Source: ATX-6F1 sp943369485
GTDB lineage: Bacteria > Cyanobacteriota > Cyanobacteriia > PCC-6307 > Cyanobiaceae
Assembly (NCBI GenBank): GCA_943369485.1
Contig: CALRNH020000002.1
Span: 62,001 to 126,000, forward strand
Length of the DNA stretch: 64,000 bases
Direction: 5' to 3'
Shown here: positions 36,001 through 45,907 of the stretch, piece after piece
How the letters are laid out: every line of letters begins with the position of its first letter
Numbering within the stretch: the stretch's first letter is position 1
Notes under the pieces: generated by a model
Told to the model about the DNA's origin: nothing
Databases searched by the model: none
Seen by the model: the letters and a program-made list of their open reading frames with translations, nothing else
Position numbers and translations under genes: made by a program

Positions 36001-36262
36001 CCGGCCCCCGCTCCCGTTCCATTACGGCCACCACCTGCTGCCAGAGCGCGGCGGCTTCGCCATAGGCCCCCCGGGCCTGGAGCTCGGTGGCCCTATGGAT
36101 CAGAGCCTGCACTTCCGCTGGCAGGGGCTGGGGGGTGCTGGGCCCTGCGCGGGAGTGGGGCGCTGGAACTTTCTGGGGCGCGGGGAGAGTGCTGGGCGGC
36201 GGAATCGCCAGGGCCGGGAGCGAGAGGGAGCCCAGGAGGGCCAGCAGCGCCCGCTTGCTCAC
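33014..36262 (-). CDS. TPR-CHAT protein 2
   Basis: 1082 residues, starting at a GTG that overlaps the stop of the preceding gene (GTGA). The signal peptide is SKRALLALLGSLSLPALA. It has the longest TPR array of the three (over ten 42-residue repeats, many with LGPxHPxTAxxLNNLAxLL). The CHAT domain has His near 927 (HVASHGF) and Cys near 984 (LSACDTAAG). The ending LTGDDAPLPAL is nearly shared with its two neighbours, showing tandem duplication. Confidence 0.88.
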   Translation of the reverse strand: MSKRALLALLGSLSLPALAIPPPSTLPAPQKVPAPHSRAGPSTPQPLPAEVQALIHRATELQARGAYGEAAALWQQVVAVMERERGPEHPDTLAALNNVAALTVKAGAYAKAEPHYLRVLKVRERLLGSQHPSLATTLNNLAELFYAQGLYAKAEPLFQRALAIREKTVGPNHPDTAQALNNLAALFDGQGLYARAEPLYRRALAIREKALGPSDPATASSLNNLAALLDAQGLYAKAEPLYRRALAIQEQALGPSHPLTAGTLNNLALLLANRGLSEQAEPLYRRALAIREQVLGPGHPETAVTLSNLALLLQERGDYAGAQALYERSLSSNEAALGPDHPNTATSLNNLALLLDTQGLLSRAEPLYQRVLAIREKALGPQHPDTANALNNLAALARSRGDAPRAETGYRRALAIREKALGATHPDTAASLDNLSELLSDQGRTAEAEPLARRALAIRERALGPNHPGTALSLNNLGALLERRGDGAQAEALFRRSLAIREKTLGPGHPDTALALNNLALRLAERGAAAEAEPLLERALAIQLRRLGPDHPDSARAQINLAVLQTNRGAEASAIGLLRQGIRGQTLFLQRELPLLPEAQRQSQLRTLGNAWEAAYTFSGRSAAGTDLALFSRLNRHGLLQDIERRQALLARAPGPQRELSLRLASVTAKLSNLSLGAPQRTALQERRQQLEQELYRQLPALTPQLVSPAQVARALPADGVLVEFQRFRPYDGRRKADRRWGEPRYLALVLQPSGAITSVDLGPAAPIDRLVARALAIAERGIEPAEPLWQQLVDALFSPLQRQLIGRRRWFLSPDAELNRLPFAALPAPGQPGKRLPQAIALRLLTSGRDLIAKASPTDTAPPGRPLVLANPDFGGATPWSALPFTAREGTQVATQIGAELLEGKAASVAALQGARGPRLLHVASHGFFRSPPARGGDPLLLSGLVLAGANNARAGRDDGYLTAKEAAQLQLDGTRLVVLSACDTAAGRFESGEGVYGLQRALTVAGARATLLSLWKVDDAATAYFMQRFYERLQAGAGPMQALVAVQEEFRTTPKIRAWKDPNYWAAWQLTGDDAPLPAL

Positions 36263-39135
36263 AGTCCCGGCAACGGCGCGCCATCACCGGTGAGCTGCCA
36301 GGCGGCCCAGTATCTGTAGTCCTTCCATTCCTTGTGCTTCGGAGTGCTGCGGAACTCCTCCTGCACCTGCACCAGGGCCTCCTGCCTGCCTTTACCGGCC
36401 TTGAGCAGGGTGTAGTAGCGCTGCATGAAAAAGGCGGTGGCCTCGTCATCCACCTTCCAGAGCGAGAGCAGGGTGGTGCGGGCACCGGCCACGGTAAGGG
36501 CCCGTTGCAGCCCGTAGACCCCCTCCCCGCTCTGGCTGACGCCACTGGCGGTGTCGCAGGCCGAGAGCACCACCAGTTCGGTGCCCTCCAGCTGCAAGCG
36601 GGAGGCTTCCTTGGCGGTGAGGTAGCCGTCGTCGTCACCGTCGGGGGTCGAGGCGGCTGGCGCTTGGGCGGAGCCACCCTGGGCAGGCCGCCGATGGCGG
36701 TTGGCGCCGCTCAGCACGATGCCGCTGTTCAACAGGGGATCGCCGGTGCTGGCCGGCGGCCCCGAGAAGGCGGCACTCCGGCTGCCAAGGCGCTGAGGGG
36801 CGATGGCTGCTGGCTGGGCCGACGGCTGGGGATCCGAGAAAAAGCCGTGGCTGGCGACATGCAGCAGCCTGGGCCCCTTGATGCGTTGCAGGGCGGTGGC
36901 GGTGGCCTGCTCACCTGTGAGCAGGGTGGCCTTGAGCTGAGCCGCGATCTCCTGCCCTTCGCTCGCCGTCGCCCGCAGGGGCGCCCAGGGGGTGCCGGGG
37001 GCCCCGAACTCCGGATTGGCGATCACCAGGGCCTGACCGGCGTTCACCTGGGGGGCTCGAGGCTTTGGGAGCAGATCGCGGCCGCTGGTGATCAGCCGCA
37101 GCCGCACCACCTGGGCCAGCCAGCGTGGGCTTTGTCCGGGGCCCAGCGTCTCCGGTGCGGGCAGGGCCGCAAAGGGGATGCGGCTGAGTTCGCCATCGGG
37201 GGAGAGGAACCACTGCTTGCGGTCCTTGAGCTGGCTCAACAGGGCAGGGGGGAACACCATGTCCCTCACCTGCACCCAGGCTTCATTCGGAGACTGCTCC
37301 CCCTTTTCGGAGATCTTCAGGGCGCTGCGGATCAGGGGTTCAACCCCAGAGGCCAGTCCGAGATCCTGGCTGGCGATCCGGCCATCGGGGAACAGCAGCA
37401 AGGCCAGATAGCGCGGCTCCCCCCAGCTCTTTCCAGTGGGCTGGCGGCTGTCGAAGGGGCGATACCTCTGGAACTCCACCAGCACCCCGTCGGTGGGCAG
37501 GACACGGGCGACCTCCCCGGGTTCCACCACATGGGGTTGCAGGGCGGGGAGGAGGCGATAGAGCTGCTTCTCTACATCGCCGAGTTGTTGTTGGAGAGCC
37601 TGTCGCTGGGGGGGGCTGAGGTTCACATCCGCCAGGCGGTTGGTGAGGCTGGCGATCTGCTGGCTGAGCTCCTGCTGGGGGCCTGGTGAGCGGGCGAGCA
37701 GGGCCTGGCGCTGTTCGATCTCCTGGAGCAGCCCCTGGCGGTTCAGGCGGGTGAACAGGGCGAGGTCGGTTGTGGCGACATTGCGTCCGGCGTAGGTGTA
37801 CACGATCTCCCAGGTGTTGCCGAAAGATTGCAACTGCCAAAGGCGACGGGATTCAGGGAGGAGCGGGATTTCGCGCTGGAGAAAGAGGGTCTGTCCGTAG
37901 ATCCCCTGCCGCAGAAGGGGTTCTGCATGGGTGATGTCGCCAAGCGTGGCCAGCATTGAGGCCAGGTTGGTACGAAACAGGAAGGTGTTGGGATGCTCTG
38001 CACCAAAGTTGGCGGTGTTGAGCTCGAGGGCCTGGCGGTAGAGAGGTTCGGCTTTTTTCGGGGCCCCCAGGGCCCATTCGATCGCAGCGAGGGCATTGAG
38101 GTAGAGGGCTGTCTGTGGCTGGTTGGGAGTAGCCGACCGCTTCTGACGACGGACGGCCTGGATGGCATAGGGCTCGGCCCTGGAGGGCTCGCCACGGGCC
38201 ATGACGATCGCCGCAAGGTTGCTGAGTGATCGAATGGTTTCGGGATGGTCGGCACCGAGAACGTTTTCCTTCATCGCCAGTGCCTGCTGGGCCAGGGTTT
38301 CCGCTTCCGCGAGCTTCCCCTGCTCCCTGAGAATCTCTGCCAGGTTTCCGAGCGCGCTGGCCGTGGTGGGGTGTGCTGGACCCAGGGTTTCCCGGTAGAG
38401 GGCCAGGGCCGGACGTGCAAATCGTTCCGCCTGGGGCCAGTCCCCCTGACTGGTGAACAGGACGGCAAGGTTGTTGAGGGCCCGGGCCGTCTCGGGATGG
38501 TGCGGTCCATAGGCTTTATGGGTGATCCGCAGTGATCGTTCAGCAAGGGGTGAGGCCTTGGTGAACAATCCCTGTTGCCGGTAGAGCACGGCCAGGTTGT
38601 TGAGGGCCATGGCCGTCGCGGGATGGTTGGGGCCGAGGGATTTCTCCAGGATCGAGAGAGCCCGTAGATAGATCACCTCCGCTTCGCCCAAGCGACCCTG
38701 CTCGCGGTAGAGATTGGCCAGGTTGTTGAGGGTGATGGCCAGGTTGGAATCGCCGGAACCGCTGGTGGCCTCAACGATCGCCAGCGCTCGTCTGTAGAGA
38801 GGTTCGGCCTGGGTGAGAGAACCGCTGCGATGCAGGTTGTCCGCCAGGTTGTTGAGCACGGCGGCAGTGCTCAGATCGGAAGGCCCCAGAGTTCGCTCTG
38901 CCCATTCCAGGACCGTTTGCCAGATTGCCGCTGCTTCGGTGTAAGCACCTTGTTCCTTGAGGGTCACGGCCCGCTCCATTTTTGCTTGCACCTCAGCCGG
39001 CAGCGGCAGGGAGCTTCTGGAGGCGGCCGGCCGAGGCATCCCCTGAGTCAGCCGTCCTTCGGCGGAGACGGGCCCCGCCAGCATCCACACCAGGGGCGAG
39101 AGCGCGGCCGCCAACCCCAGCCCCCACCTCCTCAC
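36259..39135 (-). CDS. TPR-CHAT protein 3
   Basis: 958 residues, ATG overlapping the VanW gene stop (ATGA). Signal peptide at residues ~5-25. The TPR array is shorter and more divergent than in its two paralogues. The CHAT domain holds His near 763 (HVASHGF) and Cys near 860 (LSACDTASG), with an extra ~50-residue insertion between them (around residues 790-840). It is the first of the three in transcription order. Confidence 0.88.
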   Translation of the reverse strand: MRRWGLGLAAALSPLVWMLAGPVSAEGRLTQGMPRPAASRSSLPLPAEVQAKMERAVTLKEQGAYTEAAAIWQTVLEWAERTLGPSDLSTAAVLNNLADNLHRSGSLTQAEPLYRRALAIVEATSGSGDSNLAITLNNLANLYREQGRLGEAEVIYLRALSILEKSLGPNHPATAMALNNLAVLYRQQGLFTKASPLAERSLRITHKAYGPHHPETARALNNLAVLFTSQGDWPQAERFARPALALYRETLGPAHPTTASALGNLAEILREQGKLAEAETLAQQALAMKENVLGADHPETIRSLSNLAAIVMARGEPSRAEPYAIQAVRRQKRSATPNQPQTALYLNALAAIEWALGAPKKAEPLYRQALELNTANFGAEHPNTFLFRTNLASMLATLGDITHAEPLLRQGIYGQTLFLQREIPLLPESRRLWQLQSFGNTWEIVYTYAGRNVATTDLALFTRLNRQGLLQEIEQRQALLARSPGPQQELSQQIASLTNRLADVNLSPPQRQALQQQLGDVEKQLYRLLPALQPHVVEPGEVARVLPTDGVLVEFQRYRPFDSRQPTGKSWGEPRYLALLLFPDGRIASQDLGLASGVEPLIRSALKISEKGEQSPNEAWVQVRDMVFPPALLSQLKDRKQWFLSPDGELSRIPFAALPAPETLGPGQSPRWLAQVVRLRLITSGRDLLPKPRAPQVNAGQALVIANPEFGAPGTPWAPLRATASEGQEIAAQLKATLLTGEQATATALQRIKGPRLLHVASHGFFSDPQPSAQPAAIAPQRLGSRSAAFSGPPASTGDPLLNSGIVLSGANRHRRPAQGGSAQAPAASTPDGDDDGYLTAKEASRLQLEGTELVVLSACDTASGVSQSGEGVYGLQRALTVAGARTTLLSLWKVDDEATAFFMQRYYTLLKAGKGRQEALVQVQEEFRSTPKHKEWKDYRYWAAWQLTGDGAPLPGL

Positions 39136-40049
39136 AGCACCCCCACCGACTCCAGCGCCACCGCCGACCGCTTGATCTCCTCACTCGGCTCATACAGCAC
39201 CTTGCCGAAATTCCGTGAGATCAGCTCGTGGCGCTCTGTGAGGCCCGTGGCGCGGTTCACCGCCCGGCGCCAGATCTCGTTGCTGCGGAAGTAGGACGTG
39301 CCGTCATGGAGGAACCGATGGTTCTCTTCAAACACGTGGTACTTGAGTTCCGGGTCCTGATCGCAGCGCAGTTCCCCCGCCAGGTGGGTGTCGGTGAGCC
39401 AGAGGCAGATCTGAAACGTGGCCGCCGTGGGGTTGGTGAGCTGGAAGTCGAGGTAGTTGTAGAAGACGGCGGCTCCCGACGACCAGGGCAGCACCCGGCC
39501 CTCATCGGGGAAGGGGTCACAGGTGTGGTGGTGCCGTTCGCGGATCGACAGCTCCGAGTGCAGCGCCAGCCAGTAGAGCAGGTTCGTCGATTGGCAGATG
39601 CCGCCGCCGATGCCCGGCCGCGCCACCCCGAAGGACAGCTCCACCCCCTCCTTGAAGCCCCGCCGGACGCTGGGTTTGCCCACCAACTGACAGAAGGAGA
39701 AGGTGTCCCCCGGGCGCAGGGTGATGCCATCGAGGGCGGCCACCACCAGGCGAAGGTTGTCGATTTTGTTGTGCTGCAGGCGCAGGTCTGTGCTGCCCAG
39801 CTTGCGGATCAGCAGCGACTGGTGCTTGCGGATCCGGTAAGGCAGCGGCTCGGCGCTGATGCTGGCGGCCGTGCAGTAGGTGCGGCCATCGAAGCGGGTG
39901 CGCAGGCTGCGGCGCAGCCGATGGAACGCCACCGACGCCCGATAAAGCAGTGGGTGTCTCTGGGAGAGCAGCCGCCGCGGCACGGCCTGGGGACCGGAGT
40001 TTGGCAGTGTAGGGGCGCCGCTTCGGGTCGATGCTCTTGTCTTCACCAT
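39132..40049 (-). CDS. VanW family protein
   Basis: 305 residues from the ATG at 40049, supported by a strong GGGGGAGGG site. The VanW domain is clear: NLRLVVAALDGITLRPGDTF, FCQLVGKPSVRRGF, then GIGGGICQSTNLLYW and HHHTCDPFP. VanW proteins occur in vancomycin-resistance and cell-wall contexts but have no proven activity. No signal peptide is evident. It overlaps TPR-CHAT 3 by ATGA, so it belongs to the CHAT operon. The long open frame upstream is a shadow. Confidence 0.9.
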   Translation of the reverse strand: MVKTRASTRSGAPTLPNSGPQAVPRRLLSQRHPLLYRASVAFHRLRRSLRTRFDGRTYCTAASISAEPLPYRIRKHQSLLIRKLGSTDLRLQHNKIDNLRLVVAALDGITLRPGDTFSFCQLVGKPSVRRGFKEGVELSFGVARPGIGGGICQSTNLLYWLALHSELSIRERHHHTCDPFPDEGRVLPWSSGAAVFYNYLDFQLTNPTAATFQICLWLTDTHLAGELRCDQDPELKYHVFEENHRFLHDGTSYFRSNEIWRRAVNRATGLTERHELISRNFGKVLYEPSEEIKRSAVALESVGVL

Positions 40050-40114
40050 GGGCCCTCCCCCTGGCGCTGGTGGGCGCGGTGTGGCTGGTGGCCAGCGGTT
40101 GGGGTCTGTTGCAA

Positions 40115-40654
40115 CTAGGGAGTGTGGGCCGGGACGCTCGTCCCGGGGGGGGGCGATGAGGGGCTGCGCATGGCCAGGATCTCCCGCAGCTGATCGCTCA
40201 GCTTGCTGCGGGGCGTCTGGGCTGGCGCACCCTCGTACGGCGGGAAGGTGATGTCGGCGATGCGCCAGCGGCCGCCCGTGGCTTGCACCAGCACCTGGAT
40301 GGTCTTGGTGCTGGCGGAGGCTTTCGATCGCCCCACCCTCACGGGGACTGACACGACGGCCCGATCCGGTGCCGTCAGATGGCAACCGGCCAGGCGGAAC
40401 CCGAGGGCGCCCACCTGGGTGCCCTGGAAGGGGTCGGTCTCCAGCCTGCCGCTCCCGTCGTTGCGGGGCGATTGGAAGGGCTTGATCGCTTCGCTGAGCG
40501 GTCCGTAGAGCCCGGGCTCGAAGCGCTCCCGCTGGCCTTGCAGCGAGCGGGTCCAGGTGTTCTGGTTTGTGAGATACCAGCCGTAGACCTGGTTGACCAC
40601 GGCGCTGGCCTGGGGAGGGCAAGCGGACAGCGCCAGCAGCAGCAGGGCTTGCAA
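40115..40654 (-). CDS. Putative lipoprotein (DUF3828-like)
   Basis: 179 residues. A TTG directly after a stop codon gives a short leader, MQALLLLALSAC, whose LSAC fits a lipobox, so the protein is probably a lipoprotein. The body starts with a YGWYLTNQN segment like that of DUF3828-type secreted domains, and ends in a proline/serine tail. It lies 65 bases upstream of the VanW gene and may start the CHAT operon. Family match is tentative. Confidence 0.6.
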   Translation of the reverse strand: MQALLLLALSACPPQASAVVNQVYGWYLTNQNTWTRSLQGQRERFEPGLYGPLSEAIKPFQSPRNDGSGRLETDPFQGTQVGALGFRLAGCHLTAPDRAVVSVPVRVGRSKASASTKTIQVLVQATGGRWRIADITFPPYEGAPAQTPRSKLSDQLREILAMRSPSSPPPGTSVPAHTP

Positions 40655-40682
40655 TCAGGGCCTCCGGATCAGAGCAAGCTGT

Positions 40683-40920
40683 TCATAGCAAAAAATAACG
40701 CTGCGCCATCGGCAGCACCTCCTAGGTCTGCGGGTCAACCTCCTCCTTGGACAGGGAGGTGTTGTTGCGTATCTCGGCCTTGCGGTAGGCGGCGAACAGG
40801 GGTCGACCGTGGGCGAGCGCCGGGTTGATCGAGAGCTTGGCGATGGAGCGCTTGATCCAGGTGTTGTTGTTGTGGTCGCCGGTTGCGGCGACCTCCGGCA
40901 GGGGGCACGGCTGCAGCATT
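40683..40920 (-). pseudogene. Decayed ureC 3' fragment
   Basis: The minus strand translates to pieces of UreC in order: an IKRSIAKLSINPALAHG piece, GRPLFAAYRKA, EIRNNTSL, VDPQT, and after a stop the exact UreC C-terminus VLPMAQRYFLL. Compared with the intact ureC at 42961-44679, three segments are missing (171, 120 and 42 bases), all multiples of three, and each lost between short direct repeats. A TAT-to-TAG change gives a nonsense codon. No function is expected. Confidence 0.85.
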
Positions 40921-41199
40921 CAAGTGACGGATCATGGAAAGGGGAGCGAATCGGATGCCGCAGGGGGTGCCGGAAACGTCGAATCACAGGATTTGGTGCG
41001 TCAGACAATGATCCAGACGTGGCCGTTGGGCGGATGGGTTTGCCTCAATCGGCGACGACAGCGTTCCGCTGGCCGCCGCCCACGTGCGGAAGGAAAACAG
41101 CCAGCAGCCTTTGCTCTTCACCTGTTTTTGTCCGGCGAGTGAATCAAGCGGCACAGCACCTGCCGTTGGAGATTCCTAGCTGAACCAGGCTCTGGAGCG
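40921..41199. other. Non-coding stretch upstream of the ureC remnant
   Basis: About 280 bases with no plausible gene on either strand and no further urease homology that I can align. Confidence 0.4.
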
Positions 41200-41412
41200 T
41201 CAACGGAAGCGCTTGCCCAACAGCCCCAGCACGATCAGGGCTGTGGCCAGGCCGCACGCGACACCGGAGACCGTTCCGGCGGTTTGCAGCAGTGCCACGG
41301 GATCGGTTGATCTTGGCGCGAGGACCATCATGAACCAGTAGAAGGCGAGGGCCAGGAGGATCAGAACAATTCCGGTGATGATGAATCGCCAGTTCTTGGA
41401 CTGCTCGGACAT
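41200..41412 (-). CDS. Small two-span membrane protein
   Basis: 70 residues from the ATG at 41412: a short polar start, two hydrophobic spans (FIITGIVLILLALAFYWFMM and TVSGVACGLATALIVLGLL), and a basic end KRFR. Not recognised. Divergent from the WD40 protein gene, 61 bases away, so the two may be co-regulated. Confidence 0.55.
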   Translation of the reverse strand: MSEQSKNWRFIITGIVLILLALAFYWFMMVLAPRSTDPVALLQTAGTVSGVACGLATALIVLGLLGKRFR

Positions 41413-41473
41413 CGCTTCTGGCTGATTTCGCCATGCGTGAAGATAGCCGAATCGTGGTGTCTGGAGGCTGTTG

Positions 41474-42940
41474 ATGGATGCATTCAGTTTGGGTGCTCTG
41501 CTGACGCTCCTGCTGCCCAGGCTTCTCACCATGACGCTGGGCAGCTTTGTGGTCGGCAGCGTGGTGGGGACTGTGGTCGGCGCGCTGGCCACGCTGATCT
41601 GGCGGCGCAGCCAACGGGGCAAGCCCACGCCGCCCTCCAGGCGCTGGCTGATCAAGCCCTCCATCGCGGGCAGCTTCCTGGGGATGCTGCTGATCGGCAC
41701 CCTGCCGATCCAGGCCAACCCCGCCTCCCTCGTGGGAGGGCCCTATGGCGCCCTTTGGATGATGGGGATGCTTGCCTTGCTGGTTCCCAGCGGCTCCCTG
41801 CTCGGGGCCATCCTCGGAGCGGTGATCGGGGCCCACCCACCCAAGCGACTGACAACGTCCCAGCTGCTGGGCGGTGCCGTGCTGATCACCTATCTGATCT
41901 GCACCGTCGTGCTCGCCGTTGGCCTGGCGGCCCCAGCCGTGGTGATGCGCACGCCTCCAGCGATCGCTGGTGATTCATTCCCAGTCGTGGCTGAACTGAC
42001 GGGCTACGACGGGAGCCCGAACGGCCTGGCCCTGAGCCCCAACGGCCAGCAACTGGCGATCGTCCCGGTTCGCTACTCCGAGGCCACGGTTGACATCTGG
42101 GACATCCCCAGCCGGAGACGGCTGCAAAGCTTTCAACCCGTGACCGGGGGCTCCAGAACCCTGAAGGACACCTTGGCCTCCGTGGGCTTCAGCCCCGATG
42201 GGCGTGACTTGTTCACCGCCGCCATCGAGCAGGTTCAGGTGCGCAAGCTCCCCAGCGGCGCGGTGCGGCAGCGCCTGGAGGGCTCCTATGTGGCCTTGCC
42301 GATGGCCGGCAACCGGCTGGTGACCCTGGCGGTCGGTGATCCACAGGCGGTCAAGCCAGTGCCCTACGACCTCAAGGTGTGGGACTTGGGCGGCGGCCGC
42401 TTGCTGAACACGATCCCTGCCAACTTTGCGCCCTATCAGCAGCCCCATCTGCCGATCGCGATCAGCCCCGATCGACGTCTGCTGGCCGTGGCGCCGTTCT
42501 CAGACGGCAACCCCATTGAGGTGTGGGATGTCTCCCAGCACAAGCTGCTCAGCACCGTGACAGCCCATGCTTCATGGTTTGCTCTGGCCCTGAGCTTCTC
42601 CCCTGATGGGCAGTCCCTGGCGGTGGCTCAATCCAAGGGGCCGCCCCTCTCGATCTGGAATTGGCGATCGGGCCAGCAGCTCAGGACGCTTGCTGATGCG
42701 GGCCGCGCTGAGACGTTGTACTGGAGCCGGCAGGGTGTCCTGGTGGGAGCTGACGGCGTCTTCACGGTTTGGGATCCTCAAACCGGGCAATTGGTGACAA
42801 CCCTGGATGTCCAGCCACCAAGTGACCGGTCCCCATCACAGATGAAGCTTCCGCTGGGCCCCACGGACCTGAGCGCCGATCGCACCACGCTTGCGGCTTC
42901 CCTCCCCCGTGGGGGGGTGCGGGTGTGGCGGGTGGGATAA
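41474..42940 (+). CDS. Membrane protein with WD40-like beta-propeller
   Basis: 488 residues. The N-terminal ~155 residues hold about four membrane spans; the rest is a WD40-like propeller with repeats ending in VDIWDIPS, LKVWDLGG, IEVWDVSQ, LSIWNWRS and FTVWDPQT, plus repeated FSPDGxxLA strands. The propeller probably follows the last span outside or inside the membrane; the side cannot be read. It is convergent with ureC (20 bases apart). Function unknown. Confidence 0.7.
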   Translation: MDAFSLGALLTLLLPRLLTMTLGSFVVGSVVGTVVGALATLIWRRSQRGKPTPPSRRWLIKPSIAGSFLGMLLIGTLPIQANPASLVGGPYGALWMMGMLALLVPSGSLLGAILGAVIGAHPPKRLTTSQLLGGAVLITYLICTVVLAVGLAAPAVVMRTPPAIAGDSFPVVAELTGYDGSPNGLALSPNGQQLAIVPVRYSEATVDIWDIPSRRRLQSFQPVTGGSRTLKDTLASVGFSPDGRDLFTAAIEQVQVRKLPSGAVRQRLEGSYVALPMAGNRLVTLAVGDPQAVKPVPYDLKVWDLGGGRLLNTIPANFAPYQQPHLPIAISPDRRLLAVAPFSDGNPIEVWDVSQHKLLSTVTAHASWFALALSFSPDGQSLAVAQSKGPPLSIWNWRSGQQLRTLADAGRAETLYWSRQGVLVGADGVFTVWDPQTGQLVTTLDVQPPSDRSPSQMKLPLGPTDLSADRTTLAASLPRGGVRVWRVG

Positions 42941-42960
42941 CGGTGCGGTTGGCCTCAGGA

Positions 42961-44679
<1,719 letters not shown>

Positions 44680-44699
44680 GGGTATTGGGGTGGCGGGGC

Positions 44700-45017
44700 C
44701 TAATCGAGGGGGCCGTTGATCAGGCCGTTGAAGCCGAAGACACGGCGCTCGCCGGCAAAGGGCACCAGGTGTACGTCGCGCTGGTCGCCCGGCTCGAAGC
44801 GGACTGCCGTGCCGGCGGGGATGTCGAGCCGCAGGCCGCGGGCGGCGTCGCGGTCGAACACCAGGGCGCCGTTGGCCTCGTGGAAGTGGAAGTGGGAGCC
44901 CACCTGCACGGGCCGATCGCCGGTGTTGGCGACTGAGAGGGTGGTGACGGGGCGGCCGGCATTGAGCTCCAGCTCACCGGGCTCGGGGATTAACTCACCA
45001 GGAATAAGGGGGCTCAT
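44700..45017 (-). CDS. ureB: Urease beta subunit UreB
   Basis: 105 residues from the ATG at 45017. Typical start MSPLIPGELIPEPGELELN and the HFHFHEANGALVFDR and FEPGDQRDVHLVPFAGERRV segments. It is a structural subunit of the (alpha-beta-gamma)3 urease. The frame extends upstream to 45110 but that part has no UreB similarity. It lies 20 bases before ureC and 52 bases after ureA. Confidence 0.95.
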   Translation of the reverse strand: MSPLIPGELIPEPGELELNAGRPVTTLSVANTGDRPVQVGSHFHFHEANGALVFDRDAARGLRLDIPAGTAVRFEPGDQRDVHLVPFAGERRVFGFNGLINGPLD

Positions 45018-45069
45018 TCGATGGAACCAGGAGCTCCTGGCAGAAGGGGGTTGGGCACGGCAGCAACGC

Positions 45070-45372
45070 TCATCTGATGGGGTCGTGGAGGGTGACGAGC
45101 TTGGTGCCATCGGGGAAGGTGGCCTCCATCTGCACCTCGCCGACCAACTCCGGCACCCCCTCCATCACCTGATCACGCTTGAGCCAGGTGCTGCCGTCGC
45201 GCATCAGCTCGGCCACGGATCGGCCGTCGCGGGCGCCTTCAAGGATCAGGAAGCTGAGCCAGGCCACGGCTTCCGGGTGGTTGAGCTTCAGGCCCCGCTT
45301 CAGCCGCCGTTCCGCCAGCAGGGCGGCGGTGACGACCAGCAGCTTGTCTTTCTCCTGGGGGGTGAGGTGCAT
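45070..45372 (-). CDS. ureA: Urease gamma subunit UreA
   Basis: 100 residues, the normal length. MHLTPQEKDKLLVVTAALLA at the start and KRGLKLNHPEAVAWLSF are diagnostic. First gene of ureABC, so the promoter should lie in 45373-45480, where a perfect 9-base inverted repeat is found. A broken copy of its 5' half is present at 46192-46419. Confidence 0.96.
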   Translation of the reverse strand: MHLTPQEKDKLLVVTAALLAERRLKRGLKLNHPEAVAWLSFLILEGARDGRSVAELMRDGSTWLKRDQVMEGVPELVGEVQMEATFPDGTKLVTLHDPIR

Positions 45373-45432
45373 GGAGGGGGGTGTGCCGCAGGCACTCTGG
45401 CAGCGGTGGGAAGGGGGGACTGGTTCAGGGGG

Positions 45433-45458
45433 AACGGTTCGTCCTCTGCCGAACCGTT
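45433..45458. promoter_or_regulatory. Perfect inverted repeat upstream of ureA
   Basis: AACGGTTCG (45433-45441) and CGAACCGTT (45450-45458) with an 8-base spacer, 60-86 bases upstream of ureA. It could be a regulator site or a 5'-leader hairpin. The decayed ureA copy keeps only the left arm (46411-46419); homology stops exactly there. Confidence 0.5.
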
Positions 45459-45661
45459 GCAGTGATGAGGCGCTGCCCCAGCACTGGGCTCCTTGTCAGC
45501 CAAACGCCTGGATACCCAGCCGCCCACAGCCAGGGGGCAACCGTTGACGATTGACAGGCCAACCTCCAGGAGGTGATCGAGAGGCTGCTGGAGGATGGCG
45601 AAGCTTGCCGTCGTGACTGACGGTTGCGCTTCCCGCGGGTTTGCCGATCCGGTGCTGGCTG
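45459..45661. other. Non-coding stretch between ureA leader and toxin-like pair
   Basis: About 200 bases. A 20-codon plus-strand piece ending at about 45620 (ANLQEVIERLLEDGEACRRD) looks like the tail of a small antitoxin-type protein but has no start; otherwise nothing is seen. Confidence 0.3.
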
Positions 45662-45907
45662 TCAGACGCTGATCGGCAACTGGGCTTTCACGGGCTCCGC
45701 CAGCAGCCGGGCCATGCCGCTCGGATCCTGGATGTCGAGGCAGAGCAGGGTGGGGCCGATGAACTCCAGGGTGTAGCCATCCCCCTCCACCACCAGGTCA
45801 GGGATGCCACGCAGGCTGGGATGGCGGAACAGGATCGCTCCGGTCTGGGGATCCAGCAGGCGCTCCATGCCCTTGAGTTGGACGGTCAGATGTTGGGAGA
45901 GATCCAC
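45662..45907 (-). CDS. Small hypothetical protein, second of a toxin/antitoxin-like pair
   Basis: 81 residues from a GTG at 45907. It contains GMERLLDPQTGAILFRHPSL and a beta-rich acidic end. Not recognised. It overlaps the previous small gene by 22 bases, an arrangement common in toxin-antitoxin modules. The longer open frame upstream lies over that gene and is not protein-like. Confidence 0.45.
   Translation of the reverse strand: MDLSQHLTVQLKGMERLLDPQTGAILFRHPSLRGIPDLVVEGDGYTLEFIGPTLLCLDIQDPSGMARLLAEPVKAQLPISV

Noticed and set aside
29815..36310. Near-identical sequence blocks at the ends of the three CHAT genes as an interspersed repeat
   Set aside because: They are the coding ends of paralogous genes (LTGDDAPLPGL), so tandem duplication explains them.
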